The notes: generated by a model not told the origin, from the letters alone. Numbered from the stretch's first letter, positions 26,218 through 35,825 are shown. The stretch is DNA of 64,000 nt from JAFDBW01 sp963825575 (GCA_963825575.1 CAWGUB010000017.1:62001-126000), one strand, 5' to 3'. Made by a program: numbers and translations.

Positions 26218-26247
26218 ACTCCCCCGCAGCTTGCTGCGGGGGAGTTC
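26216..26247. terminator. Bidirectional terminator between convergent genes
   Basis: A 15-bp perfect inverted repeat (26216-26230 with 26233-26247) overlaps the stop codon of the HTH/zinc-ribbon gene and precedes the DUF815 gene end on the other strand. Confidence 0.7.
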
Positions 26248-26255
26248 GTTAAACC

Positions 26256-27167
26256 CTATCCATTTCGATCTACGCACGGTGATGGCTCCTGGTCGAGGAG
26301 GTATTGCCCCAGCCAGTGCCTGGCAAACTGCAACGCAGTGCGCCCACAGCGCTTGCTCTTATCGTGTGACCACTTGATCGCCGCCCGGGCCAGCTCGTCG
26401 TCCCATTGCGGCTCGATGCCGTGCTCGGCGCAGAGCTTGGCGATGGTTTTTTCGACAATCTCCAGGTATAGGCTCTGCTTGAATACGTAAAACGACAACC
26501 AGAGGCCAAAACGGTCGGACAGGGAAATCTTCTCTTCGACCGCTTCGCCATGGTGAATCTCGTTGTGGACCATCTTGGCGCCCAGGTTGTCAGTGTGAAA
26601 CTCCGGGAGAAGATGACGCCGGTTGGAGGTCACGTAAATCAGGACGTTTTTCGGCGAGGCATAGACCGAGCCATCGAGGACGCTTTTCAGAATCTTGTAA
26701 CCCGGATCGTCCGGTTCAAAGGAGAGGTCGTCACAGAGAATGATGTAGCGGTAAGGTTGCTTGCCGACCTGGGCAAATATGTCGGGCAGGAAATCCAGGT
26801 CATGTTTGTCGATCTGGATGATGCGCAGACCCTCGCCGGCGTACTTGTTCAGCAGCGCTCGCACCAGCGAGGATTTGCCGGTCCCTCGTGATCCCCAGAG
26901 CAGCGCGTTGTTGGCCGGAAAGTTGCGCAGAAACTGGCAGGTATTCCGCTCGAGGATCTCTTTCTGCCGTTCGATGCCGACCAGTTCCGCCAGGCTGGTG
27001 TTCTCGATGTTTTCAATCGGTTCCAGGTAGCCGGCAAAGGAGTGGCGACGCCAGTTGGCTGCAGTTGTCCTGGTCCAGTCAATCGGTTCAACGGCTTGCG
27101 GCAGCAGCTGTTCCACTGCAGAAAGGACACGTTCGAGTTGCTCAACGACTTCCGGTTTCAAATTCAT
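26256..27167 (-). CDS. DUF815 AAA ATPase
   Basis: A 303-residue DUF815 protein. The sequence LVGIERQKEILERNTCQFL precedes Walker A GSRGTGKSSLVRALLN; Walker B lies in IILCDDLSFE; a sensor region follows in LIYVTSNRRHLLPE. DUF815 ATPases are widespread, and their function is unassigned. It follows malonyl-CoA decarboxylase by 27 bases. Confidence 0.88.
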   Translation of the reverse strand: MNLKPEVVEQLERVLSAVEQLLPQAVEPIDWTRTTAANWRRHSFAGYLEPIENIENTSLAELVGIERQKEILERNTCQFLRNFPANNALLWGSRGTGKSSLVRALLNKYAGEGLRIIQIDKHDLDFLPDIFAQVGKQPYRYIILCDDLSFEPDDPGYKILKSVLDGSVYASPKNVLIYVTSNRRHLLPEFHTDNLGAKMVHNEIHHGEAVEEKISLSDRFGLWLSFYVFKQSLYLEIVEKTIAKLCAEHGIEPQWDDELARAAIKWSHDKSKRCGRTALQFARHWLGQYLLDQEPSPCVDRNG

Positions 27168-27194
27168 TGTCCTGCCCTCTGGTCAGCTGGGGGT

Positions 27195-28685
27195 TCATGG
27201 TTGTCGCGGATGGTTCGACCCGTTGCCGCGCCGAAGTGAAATCAGCCGACGCAGCCTGGTTAACTGACCCCTCTCCTCTTCATCGTCACGCAACAGGCTG
27301 CGCACCCGCTTTGCGGTAGCAATCTCCCTGCCGGTCGCATAAGCCTCGATATTCTGTTCCATATCCTTGAGATGGTAGAGATAGTTGACCATCAGGCCAC
27401 ACGATTCCAGCATCCCTTTGTCGGAGGTATCGCCGAGCCAGTTGATGCGCTCGATGCGGGCGCCGTTGCCGAGATGAAATCGGGCGACCGGGTCGAGAGG
27501 TGCGCGGTCCTTTTCGCGATATTCGTGCAGGTAACGGGCACACAACGAAAGCAGCGGATCTCTCAAGGCTTCGGCGACCTGCTGGTTCTGCCACCAGTTC
27601 GGGACATTGAACAGCGCGTCCGGCTCTGCGGCAATACCGAGCAGGCGGGCCGCTTCGTCTATGGAGTCCAGGATCGGGTCCTGCTCCTCACCCGTCGCGG
27701 CTGCTTCGACATAGGTTGTCAGCCAGAGCCGGAAACCCGGCAGGGGCGACAGGGTGGAAAAAGTCCTGAGATTCGGCAATTCCTGGCGCAGGCTGTTTAC
27801 CACCTGCTTGATCAGGAACGGGCCAAAGCTGATTCCCTGTAGTCCCTTCTGAGTGTTGGAGATCGAATAAAAGATCGCCGTGTCGGCTTCCAGAGGATCA
27901 ATGTCCGGGGCGTTTTCATCGAGCAGTTCCTGAATGCTGGTTGCCAGCCCCTCGACCAGCGCGACCTCGATGAAGATCAATGGTTCATCGGACATGCCGG
28001 GATGAAAAAATGCATAACAGCGCCGATCCGATTCAAGACGGTTATGCAGGTCGTTCCAGGAGCTGATCGCATGCACGGCCTCGTAGGCCATGAGTTTTTC
28101 CAGCAGCGCTGCAGGGCTTTGCCAGGTGATGCGTTCGATGGAGAGAAAACCGATATCGAACCAGGAGATCAGCAAAACTTTGAGGTCGCGGTCAAGGGTG
28201 GCGAATTTCGACTGCGTCGAGCGGAAGGACAACAAGTCAGCACGCAGATCGACCAGGAATTTGACGCCCTGGGGGAGGGCATTAAACTGGCGGAGCAGCC
28301 GCTGTTGGGGCGAAACCAGTGCTTCACTCAGCCGGTTTGCGGTCTGGTGGAAACTCTTGTCATCGACCGTTGCCAACAGGTCTTTAGCCGTGGCCTTGAT
28401 CTGTTCCCGGTCGATGTGAAAATTGTCTACCAGGGTTTCGAGGAAGTTCCTGCGTCCTGTCTCGCTCAGGGTCAGGTAGAGTTCACCGAGAACTGCGGCC
28501 CGCTGGCGGGCAGAGACTTCGCCGCCACGACCGTTCAGACAGTCTTCCATCAGGAGCTTGACCCTGGCTGCATCGGCGGGTGGCAGGTCGGCATTCACCC
28601 TGGGCAGGTTGTTCCTGTCGGAGCCGAGGATGTCGCGCCAGGCCCGCCTGATATGACCCCAATTGAATTGAAAACGTGAATTCAT
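27195..28685 (-). CDS. Malonyl-CoA decarboxylase
   Basis: A 496-residue enzyme that converts malonyl-CoA to acetyl-CoA and CO2. The helical N-terminal domain (about residues 1-170) is followed by the GNAT-fold catalytic domain. Visible conserved parts are AFFHPGMSDEPLIFIEVAL, FYSISNTQKGLQGISFG and FSTLSPLPGFRLWL, which carry the His and Ser of the active site. ATG 28685 is chosen because GGAG precedes it and because it begins 17 bases after the DUF445 stop. The enzyme is less common in Desulfuromonadales than in alphaproteobacteria. Confidence 0.9.
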   Translation of the reverse strand: MNSRFQFNWGHIRRAWRDILGSDRNNLPRVNADLPPADAARVKLLMEDCLNGRGGEVSARQRAAVLGELYLTLSETGRRNFLETLVDNFHIDREQIKATAKDLLATVDDKSFHQTANRLSEALVSPQQRLLRQFNALPQGVKFLVDLRADLLSFRSTQSKFATLDRDLKVLLISWFDIGFLSIERITWQSPAALLEKLMAYEAVHAISSWNDLHNRLESDRRCYAFFHPGMSDEPLIFIEVALVEGLATSIQELLDENAPDIDPLEADTAIFYSISNTQKGLQGISFGPFLIKQVVNSLRQELPNLRTFSTLSPLPGFRLWLTTYVEAAATGEEQDPILDSIDEAARLLGIAAEPDALFNVPNWWQNQQVAEALRDPLLSLCARYLHEYREKDRAPLDPVARFHLGNGARIERINWLGDTSDKGMLESCGLMVNYLYHLKDMEQNIEAYATGREIATAKRVRSLLRDDEEERGQLTRLRRLISLRRGNGSNHPRQP

Positions 28686-28702
28686 TGCATGAACTCCATG
28701 GT

Positions 28703-30298
28703 TCAGGCCAACCACCAGACGGCGAGATTGAGCAGGCCGATCAGGAAGCCGAGGATGGCACCGAAAAGGTTGATGTATTTGAACTGTTCCTTCATGATCC
28801 CCATCAGAAGGCCCTCAACCTGAAGTATATCAAGCTGGTTGACCTTGTCTTCAACCATCCGGGCAATGTTGAGGGTTTCGATCAGCGGTGGGACTTCCTT
28901 CTGCAGGACCTCGCCGACCTGGTGATACAGGCTTTCTTCAAGCTCCTCAAGCGCATCGGCTGGCAGGCGCTCTGCCAGGCGGCCCAGAGGGTGACGGTAC
29001 ACCAACTCATCGATCTTGTCCTTGAGAACCTGGTCGATCGCTTCTGCCGCTTGGGTGGACCTGGCCAGTTTCAGGACCTGGTCGCCGAGTTCGGCCTGTA
29101 GTTTCGCAACCCCGTTCTCCGGCAGGTTCTCGTCCAGCAGGCTGCGGAAGGATCTGTCTTTGACCCGCTGCAGCCCCTGCTCGGCAAAACCGAGCAGCAG
29201 CTCGGTGGTCCGTCGACTCTGCACCGCGGCGACGGAACGCTCGCTCAGGTAGCGTCTGGCTCCGGCGATTTTTTCATAGGGGGCTTTTTCGAGGAAACTG
29301 CTCAGCGGTTTTTCCAGCAGGTTTTCCAGGCGTTCACGCAGCATGGTGGCGACCTGTTGTTGGGTCTGCTCTTCACGCAGCCAGCGGGAAATCTCTTCGC
29401 CGGCCTTGTCGAGAAATCCGGGAATCTTGTTGTAAACCTGGTCGAGATTGATAAAACCGCTCAGCAGGCCGGCCAGCCCGCCAAGCGAGTCGAGAAAGGT
29501 GTCGATTCCTTGTTTGGCCCTCTCGGCCAGGCGCTGGCGGAACTCCGGGTCGTACAGGAGCCCGCCGAAACGCTCGAGGAGCGGGGGGACTTCGCGTTCA
29601 ACCTGCTGCAGGAGAACTTCGACCAGGTCCGTCGGCAGCATATCGCGCAGGCTACGGTCACTCAACAGCAACCGTTCGATCCGTTGATCGACGAACCTCT
29701 CCACGGTCTGGGCGGTATCGGCAGAATGCAGGACCGTGGTCAGGCGATTGTCGAGGTGTCCCTGCAGCTCCTGGTAACGGGTGGGGGTCAGAAAGCTTTC
29801 CAGATCGCGCGCCAGCAGGGCGTCGCCCTTATCGTTTATAAAGCGGCGCACTTGCGCTTCGAACTGGTCGCTGGTGAGGTAGCCGGTGACCACCCGGAGC
29901 ACTTTCGAGCGCAGGGTTGAGACCAGTTCCTGAAAACGCCGCTGGTAACTGTCCGGCACCAGGGTGTCAAGGGTGCCGAGGTCACGATCGAGAAATGCGC
30001 CGAGCTTGTCGTTGACGGCGCTTTTCAGCTCCCGATTGAAGGCCGGTTTCTCCAGGGCCTTGCGGACATCGTCAGCGGTCAGCAGGTGCGAACCGACCAT
30101 TTCGCCCATGCGTTGTGCCAGTTCACCGCGCTTGGCTGGAATAATGCCGGGGGTCAATGGCAGGCGCATGCCGAGCAGGCGCCAGGGGTACAATGGCCGG
30201 AACAGCATGCGGATGGCGATGTAGTTGGTGACATAGCCAATCAACGCACCGAGCAGGGGCGGTGCCAGATAGGGGAGCCATGGCAGGTTGTCTAGCAT
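28703..30298 (-). CDS. DUF445 membrane protein
   Basis: A 531-residue protein with membrane helices only at the two ends. The N-terminal PPLLGALIGYVTNYIAIRML and FRPLYPW, and the C-terminal LFGAILGFLIGLLNL, are family hallmarks. The long middle is helical and charged. DUF445 proteins are linked to the cell envelope in some bacteria; no biochemical role is known. First gene of the DUF445-MCD-DUF815 run. Confidence 0.88.
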   Translation of the reverse strand: MLDNLPWLPYLAPPLLGALIGYVTNYIAIRMLFRPLYPWRLLGMRLPLTPGIIPAKRGELAQRMGEMVGSHLLTADDVRKALEKPAFNRELKSAVNDKLGAFLDRDLGTLDTLVPDSYQRRFQELVSTLRSKVLRVVTGYLTSDQFEAQVRRFINDKGDALLARDLESFLTPTRYQELQGHLDNRLTTVLHSADTAQTVERFVDQRIERLLLSDRSLRDMLPTDLVEVLLQQVEREVPPLLERFGGLLYDPEFRQRLAERAKQGIDTFLDSLGGLAGLLSGFINLDQVYNKIPGFLDKAGEEISRWLREEQTQQQVATMLRERLENLLEKPLSSFLEKAPYEKIAGARRYLSERSVAAVQSRRTTELLLGFAEQGLQRVKDRSFRSLLDENLPENGVAKLQAELGDQVLKLARSTQAAEAIDQVLKDKIDELVYRHPLGRLAERLPADALEELEESLYHQVGEVLQKEVPPLIETLNIARMVEDKVNQLDILQVEGLLMGIMKEQFKYINLFGAILGFLIGLLNLAVWWLA

Positions 30299-30394
30299 GA
30301 TTTTCTCTCTGCAGGCGTCATCGGCGTCTGATATGATCCTTTACCAGTGTCGTGCTTTCGGCTAAGATCCTGGTCGTTTCGAGGAGAAGGGCTC

Positions 30395-31267
30395 ATGACT
30401 GATCATATGCTTCGTATCCTGACTCTTGACGGTACCATTCGTGTCAGCGTCGCCGCAACCACCTCTCTGGTCGAAGAGGTGCGCCGTCGGCAGCAGACCG
30501 ATCCTACCGCCACTGTTGCCGTTGGCCGACTGGCGACTGCGGCCGCCCTGATGGGCAGTCTCCTTAAAGGCGAGCAACGAACCGGCCTTACAGTCGAGGG
30601 CAACGGGCCGCTGCAGAGGGTTCAGGCCGAGACCGATGCCCACGGCCACGTCAGGGCGACTCTCAAGGTAGCGCAAGCCGGTCTGCCGCCTCGTGACGGC
30701 TGCTTCGATGTCGCCGGAGCCATCGGCCATGCCGGGTTCCTGCAGGTCGTCAAGGATCTGGACCTGAAGGAGCCTTACCGGGGCATGGTGCAACTGGTCA
30801 GCAGCGAAATTGCCGAAGACCTGGCTTACTATTTCATCACCTCAGAGCAGACTCCGTCAAGTGTCGCACTCGGTGTCGAACTGGGCCAGCAGGCCGAAGT
30901 TGTTGCCGCCGGAGGGTTCCTGCTGCAGTTGATGCCCGACGCTGACGACACGATCGCCGAGCGTCTCACCGAACGTCTCGCAAACTTTCCGCCTACGACC
31001 ACCATGCTTCGCCAGGGGCTTTCCCCCGAAGCGATTGCAGAGCGGCTTCTCGAGGGCTTCCCTTATCGCATCCTCGGCAGTACGGAGCTTGAGTTCGCCT
31101 GCAACTGCAGCCAGCGGCAATCCCTCAGCCTGCTGCGCAGCCTCGGTCCCGATGAACTGGACCGTTTGATCGAGGAGGAAGAGGGGGCTTCGGTGACCTG
31201 CGAGTACTGCAAGGAGGTCTACACGGTAGCGGTTGACGCTTTACGGGAGCTCAGGGCGAGTCTCTGA
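30395..31267 (+). CDS. hslO: Redox-regulated chaperone Hsp33
   Basis: A 290-residue holdase that becomes active under oxidative stress. The N-terminal substrate-binding domain (TLDGTIRVSVAATT, TVAVGRLATAAALMGSLLKGEQ, VEGNGPLQ) is followed by the C-terminal redox switch with FACNCSQ and CEYCKEVY, giving the CxC and CxxC zinc ligands. ATG 30395 has GGAG upstream. It is divergent from DUF445 and a single gene. Confidence 0.94.
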   Translation: MTDHMLRILTLDGTIRVSVAATTSLVEEVRRRQQTDPTATVAVGRLATAAALMGSLLKGEQRTGLTVEGNGPLQRVQAETDAHGHVRATLKVAQAGLPPRDGCFDVAGAIGHAGFLQVVKDLDLKEPYRGMVQLVSSEIAEDLAYYFITSEQTPSSVALGVELGQQAEVVAAGGFLLQLMPDADDTIAERLTERLANFPPTTTMLRQGLSPEAIAERLLEGFPYRILGSTELEFACNCSQRQSLSLLRSLGPDELDRLIEEEEGASVTCEYCKEVYTVAVDALRELRASL

Positions 31268-31332
31268 GCTCCACAAACGGTAATGGCAGGTTCTGACTGG
31301 CCATGCCTTGACATTGCCAACCTCTCAAATTG

Positions 31333-31914
31333 TCAACCCTTTCCTGACTGTTCATTAAAGGTCACGCCGGCCGCCTGAAAGGCCGGATGCTGACCGAGTC
31401 TTTGCAGTAGAACCGCCGCCAGCCAACCGGTCAGAATCCCAGAGAAAACCGTGAAGAACAAAAACAGCGGGGCAACCTGCCAGATTGCCTCATGTTGTAT
31501 GATCAGTAGCCTTGCCGCCAGGATCTGCCCTAAAGCATGCCCCGCAGCGCCGGTCGCCGAAACGCCCACGGGACTTAAATACCGTCCGCAGGTTCGGTGC
31601 ACGATTATCATAACAGATGTAGCGACGATTGCGCCGGTCAGTGCGAGCCAGAACCCCGGGCTGAACAACCTGCCAAGCAGCAGAGCGCCGATTCCGACCC
31701 GGGCCAGGCTGACGGTCCATGCCGCTCTGCCGTCGTACAGATAGAGAGCAGACAAGGTCATGACATTTGCCAGCCCGAGCCGCAGCCACGGGACTGGAGA
31801 TGGCAGGAGCGACTCAAGGATGTGCAGGCTCACGGCCAGGGCGATGAACATGGCGAGAAAAACCTGGCGCCGCGCCCGGGCCAGGTTTTCCGCATCAACG
31901 GCTGAGCAGGTCAT
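31333..31914 (-). CDS. Gx transporter family membrane protein
   Basis: A 193-residue membrane protein of the family also labelled heptaprenyl diphosphate synthase component I. It has about five helices with SLHILESLLPSPVPWLRLGLAN, YDGRAAWTVSLARVGIGALLLG and SPVGVSATGAAGHALGQILAA. The fold resembles ECF S components. ATG 31914 lies inside the end of the NusGII gene; the frame upstream to 31971 is not family-like. Proteins of this type usually sit beside ApbE and NusGII genes, as here, and are linked to flavinylated electron-transfer systems. Confidence 0.82.
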   Translation of the reverse strand: MTCSAVDAENLARARRQVFLAMFIALAVSLHILESLLPSPVPWLRLGLANVMTLSALYLYDGRAAWTVSLARVGIGALLLGRLFSPGFWLALTGAIVATSVMIIVHRTCGRYLSPVGVSATGAAGHALGQILAARLLIIQHEAIWQVAPLFLFFTVFSGILTGWLAAVLLQRLGQHPAFQAAGVTFNEQSGKG

Positions 31915-32281
31915 AAGGCACATCCTCGCCGGCCGGGCCCTCGATCCGGACCATGATCCGGTTTGGCACACAGGCCAGCAGATCTCCTGAATGCTTGGCC
32001 GGGCCCATAGAGATACAGATTTTTCGCGGGCAGGGCGAGCTGGTCACATAAGCCCCTTTTTCATCGATTACCAGATGCGTTTTGCCGAGCGGGCCATCCA
32101 GGTCAACCGAGTGGACCTGGTCGAGATCGGCGACGAAGCAGATTTGGTCGCCAGAAGTAGCTACCACGCGTGTCCCTGTCGGAGCCGTCGCCAGCCAGGC
32201 CAACCCTGCCAGGGCGATCCCCAGTAGCGTGAGGACGATCAGCCAGTCCCCTCCAGTCATGATCTGCCACGGTGTTTTCAT
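31895..32281 (-). CDS. NusG domain II protein, membrane-anchored
   Basis: A 128-residue protein with one N-terminal helix (GDWLIVLTLLGIALAGLAWLA) and an external NusGII domain ending in SPCPRKICISMG and CVPNRIMVRIEG, the usual signature block. It overlaps apbE at its start and the Gx gene at its end. Its association with ApbE suggests a role in a flavin-based extracytoplasmic redox system. Confidence 0.85.
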   Translation of the reverse strand: MKTPWQIMTGGDWLIVLTLLGIALAGLAWLATAPTGTRVVATSGDQICFVADLDQVHSVDLDGPLGKTHLVIDEKGAYVTSSPCPRKICISMGPAKHSGDLLACVPNRIMVRIEGPAGEDVPYDLLSR

Positions 32282-33282
32282 TGTGAGCTCTGGTAGTCAG
32301 CCCAGCCCTGGCTGGGATGCAAGGTCCCGTCGGCAGCGACAATTAATCCTGCCGAACCGGGATATTCTGCCAGCAGTTCCAGGCCTTTTTCCGGGCCGAG
32401 GACAAAGAGTGCAGTGGCCAGGGCGTCGCCGAGGGCGACGTTGTCGGTGATCACTGTGGCGCTCTGGCAGCCGCGGGCCGGCGATCCGGTTTCCGGATCG
32501 AATATGTGATGATAGCGTTGACCATCCTGTTCGAAGAAGCGCTCGTAATCGCCGGAAGTGACCACGGCCTTGTCACGAACCTCTACGGTTGTCAGGATGC
32601 TGCCCTGTTTGCGGGGGTGCTGGATGCCGATTCGCCATGGGTGTTCCGGGTGCCGGCCGAGCAGGTACATATCGCCTCCGGCATTCACGGCACCACTGGT
32701 GATGCCATGTTTTTTCAGCACAACGATCGCCTGGTCGACGATATAGCCTTTGGCAATCCCGCCGAGGTCCACCATCAGCTGCGGGCTTTGTTTTGTCAGG
32801 TTGAGTCCGTCCAGGCTGAGGGCTTGGGGGCCGATCCCGTCGATGGCCCGGGCTATGGCCGCCTGTTCCGGAACCGTCGGGTTCTCCCGGTCGATACCCC
32901 AGAGAGTCTTTAAGTGACCGAGCGTCATATCGAAGGCACCGTTGCTGTGCCTGGCTACGTCGAGACCCAGCGCGACCACCGCAGCGGTTTCCGGGGCAAC
33001 CTGGCCGCCAATCTCGCTCTGTGACAGGCGGGTTACGTCGCTGTCCTGGTAATGCCTGCTGAGCAGCCTGTCAAGCCTTGCCACCTCGGCAAAGGCTTCA
33101 TCAACGGCCGCTTCGAGCTGGCCGGTGTCCTGTCCCGAGGCAACAATTTCGACGATCGTGCCCATCATCAGCTGGCTTCGGCGAACCTGTTCCGTCTCTT
33201 TCGAGTTCGTGCGTAGCCACCCCAGTGCCAGCAGGAGGACGATGACGCCAATGATGAGAGGTCGATTCCAGGGCAAGGTCAA
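32278..33282 (-). CDS. apbE: FAD:protein FMN transferase ApbE
   Basis: A 334-residue exported enzyme that attaches FMN covalently to Thr or Ser of redox proteins such as the Rnf and Nqr subunits. An N-terminal helix (LIIGVIVLLLALGWL) anchors it. The domain shows MMGTIVEIVASG, GGIAKGYIVDQA, NAGGDMYLLG, KAVVTSGDYERFF and HHIFDPETGSPA, which includes the metal- and FAD-binding residues. Overlaps rimO and NusGII genes by four bases each. The flavinylation target is not in the window. Confidence 0.93.
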   Translation of the reverse strand: MTLPWNRPLIIGVIVLLLALGWLRTNSKETEQVRRSQLMMGTIVEIVASGQDTGQLEAAVDEAFAEVARLDRLLSRHYQDSDVTRLSQSEIGGQVAPETAAVVALGLDVARHSNGAFDMTLGHLKTLWGIDRENPTVPEQAAIARAIDGIGPQALSLDGLNLTKQSPQLMVDLGGIAKGYIVDQAIVVLKKHGITSGAVNAGGDMYLLGRHPEHPWRIGIQHPRKQGSILTTVEVRDKAVVTSGDYERFFEQDGQRYHHIFDPETGSPARGCQSATVITDNVALGDALATALFVLGPEKGLELLAEYPGSAGLIVAADGTLHPSQGWADYQSSQ

Positions 33283-34616
33283 CTCTCGCAGATTTCGCCG
33301 ATCAGATCGTATTCGGACGAGTCGGTGATCTTGAGGTTGACGATATCGCCGACGTTGGCCTGGCCGGCGGTAATGTAGACCTGGCCGTCCACGTCCGGAG
33401 CCTGGCGCACACTGCGGCCGCGCAGCAGCAATTCGGTCTCCTCGCTGTAGCCTTCCACCAGGGTCGGTTCAATGCAGCCTTTAAGAACCAGGTTCTTTTT
33501 GAAGGAGACCCGTGACTGGGTCTTCATCAGGCGTTTGACGCGCGCCAGCTTGGTGCGCTCGGGCACCTGTTTGCCGAGCTGTGCGGCGGGCGTACCGTCT
33601 TCACGGGAATAGCGGAACGCGCCGAGTCGCTCAAAGTGGCCTTCCTCGACAAAGGCGAGCAGCTTGCGGAACTGGGCGTCGGTTTCTCCGGGGAAGCCGA
33701 CGATCAGTGAGGTGCGTAGAGTCATGTCCGGGATGCGCGAACGGATACGTTCGAGCAGAGAACGGATGTCGGACTCGTCGACCCTGCGGTTCATGGCCGC
33801 CAGAATCTGGTCGTCAATGTGCTGGATCGGCAGGTCGAGGTAGTTGCAAATCTTTTCTTCCGCGGCGATCAGGTCGAGCAGCTCATCGGTGATGCCGTCC
33901 GGGTAGGCATACAGCAATCGCAGCCAGGCCAGTCCGTCGATCTTGACCAGCTCGCGCAGCAGGGCGGGCAGCTCCGGGCCGCTGTCGCGCTCGGCGCCAA
34001 AGGCAGTCACATCCTGGGCGATCAGGTTGATTTCCTTGACGCCGTTGTCCACCAGCCGCTTTGTCTCGGCCACAACTGATGCGATGGTTCGCGAACGCAG
34101 GGTGCCGCGGATGCTCGGGATGACGCAGTATGAACAGTGGTTGGCGCAGCCCTCGGCGATCTTGACGTAGGCCGAATAATAGGGCGACGAGGTCACCCTT
34201 GGCGTGGTGTGGTCGTAGAGGTAGTCCGGCAGGCCGATCTGGTGCTGCGGGCCGCCTTCAAGATGTCTGTCGAGCAGTTCGACGATGCGTGGCGCGTCGG
34301 CGGTGCCCATGAAGAAGTCGACTTCGGGCAGCTCTTTTTCCAGCTCTTCCTGGTAGCGTTGCGGCATGCAGCCGCTGACGATCAGTAGTTTGCAGCGACC
34401 GTTCTTCTTGTAGTCGGCGACTTCGAGGATCGTTTCGACTGATTCCTCCTGAGCGTCGCGGATGAAGGCACAGGTGTTGACGACGATGATATCCGCGGCA
34501 CTCTCATCGGTGATGATTGAGAAGCGCTCGGCGGGCAGGTGGCCGAGCATGACCTCGGCATCGACCAGGTTTTTCGGGCAGCCCAGGCTAACCAGGCTGA
34601 CATTGTATTTAGGCAA
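33279..34616 (-). CDS. rimO: Ribosomal protein S12 methylthiotransferase RimO
   Basis: A 445-residue radical-SAM enzyme that methylthiolates an aspartate in S12. Domains in order: N-terminal UPF0004 domain with LVSLGCPKNLVDAEVMLG and NTCAFI; radical SAM core with AEGCANHCSYCVIPSIRG (CxxxCxxC cluster motif); C-terminal TRAM domain (LVEGYSEETELLLRGRSV to YVTAG-like segment). The LGCPKNLVD signature distinguishes it from MiaB. It heads an overlapping cluster with apbE. Confidence 0.94.
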   Translation of the reverse strand: MPKYNVSLVSLGCPKNLVDAEVMLGHLPAERFSIITDESAADIIVVNTCAFIRDAQEESVETILEVADYKKNGRCKLLIVSGCMPQRYQEELEKELPEVDFFMGTADAPRIVELLDRHLEGGPQHQIGLPDYLYDHTTPRVTSSPYYSAYVKIAEGCANHCSYCVIPSIRGTLRSRTIASVVAETKRLVDNGVKEINLIAQDVTAFGAERDSGPELPALLRELVKIDGLAWLRLLYAYPDGITDELLDLIAAEEKICNYLDLPIQHIDDQILAAMNRRVDESDIRSLLERIRSRIPDMTLRTSLIVGFPGETDAQFRKLLAFVEEGHFERLGAFRYSREDGTPAAQLGKQVPERTKLARVKRLMKTQSRVSFKKNLVLKGCIEPTLVEGYSEETELLLRGRSVRQAPDVDGQVYITAGQANVGDIVNLKITDSSEYDLIGEICES

Positions 34617-34742
34617 AATGATTCCTCCGGAGTTCTTCCAAGATTCGGGGAGTTATAGCACAAGTCCGTTCCGGGAAGAAAGCTTTCCTGCCGGAGCGGT
34701 TGAATGCAATTCCTTGCGGAAGGAGAGACTCGAGCGTCGGGG

Positions 34743-35765
34743 TCAACCTCTGGTCAACGACGGGTTCCAACCGGTCTTTTGCGAGAAATCGAGTTCCTCT
34801 GAATAAGCGAATAACGCCGGAGTCCCACCGGTGTGCCAGAACAGAACCTTATCCTGTCTGCCTATCTCTCCGGTGCGGATCATGTCGATCATCCCTGCCA
34901 TGGCCCTGCCGGTGTACACGGGATCGAGCAAAATCCCTTCGGTGCGGGCGGTGAGCATAATCGCTTCTTTTTCCGGCGCGCCGATCACACCATAGCCTTC
35001 ACCCAAGTAGTTGGAATTCAGGATGAGTTCCCGCTCTGCGAACTCATGATTGAAGCCAATCAGGCCGGCGGTGCGGTTGGCAAGGGACAATACGTAACGG
35101 TTAAAAGGCTCCTGGTCGGCTTCCTCTTTATCGATTTTTATTCCCACTATATTATAGCTCTGTTCAAGCATTCTCTTGCCCAGCATAAGACCCGCCTGGG
35201 TGCCGCCGGAGCTTGAGGCAAAGACGATGTGAGTAAACGACAGCCCTTCGTGCTGTTCGTGCAGTTCCTTGGCGGCGGCCGCGAAGGCAAGAGCGCCAAG
35301 CTCGTTCGAGCCGCCATAGGGGACGAGATACGGTTGCTTTCGCGCCGCTTTCAGTTGGGCAAAGATCTCCGGGATATCTTCGCCCTTGCGGTTTTCTCCC
35401 GTCCAGTGGATCTGGCAGCCGAAAATCCGGTCCAGCAGCAAGTTGCCGCTCGGCTTACCGGGGTCTTCGCCACCCAGGACCAGATGACAGTCCATGCCCA
35501 GCTTCGTCGCGGCCGCAGCTGTCTGCCGGCAGTGATTCGATTGTGCTGCCCCGGCCGTGATGACTGCATCGCAACCTCTCGCGATTGCGTCACCCAGCAG
35601 GTATTCGAGCTTCCTGGTCTTGTTTCCACCGAAAGCAAGGCCGGTCTGGTCATCTCTCTTCATGAAGATGGCCGGACCGCCGAGAACCCGACTCAGTCGT
35701 GGGAGTTCAACAATTGGCGTCGGGAAAAACCCGAGCGGTGCTTTGGGAAACTTGTGCAGATTCAT
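34743..35765 (-). CDS. D-cysteine desulfhydrase / ACC deaminase family enzyme
   Basis: A 340-residue fold-type II PLP enzyme. The PLP lysine lies in FGGNKTRKLEYLLG; the phosphate-binding loop is SSSGGTQAGL; the substrate-binding region is AAQSNHCRQTAAAA. Family members degrade D-cysteine to pyruvate, H2S and ammonia, or deaminate ACC. The pattern fits D-cysteine desulfhydrase better but the two activities are hard to separate by eye. Single gene, with a bidirectional terminator downstream of lolA in front of its promoter region. Confidence 0.85.
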   Translation of the reverse strand: MNLHKFPKAPLGFFPTPIVELPRLSRVLGGPAIFMKRDDQTGLAFGGNKTRKLEYLLGDAIARGCDAVITAGAAQSNHCRQTAAAATKLGMDCHLVLGGEDPGKPSGNLLLDRIFGCQIHWTGENRKGEDIPEIFAQLKAARKQPYLVPYGGSNELGALAFAAAAKELHEQHEGLSFTHIVFASSSGGTQAGLMLGKRMLEQSYNIVGIKIDKEEADQEPFNRYVLSLANRTAGLIGFNHEFAERELILNSNYLGEGYGVIGAPEKEAIMLTARTEGILLDPVYTGRAMAGMIDMIRTGEIGRQDKVLFWHTGGTPALFAYSEELDFSQKTGWNPSLTRG

Positions 35766-35825
35766 AGCCAGCTCTTCATGATTCTCGATGTCCGGAAGTT
35801 CTCATGCCAGGAGCAACAACGGCAA

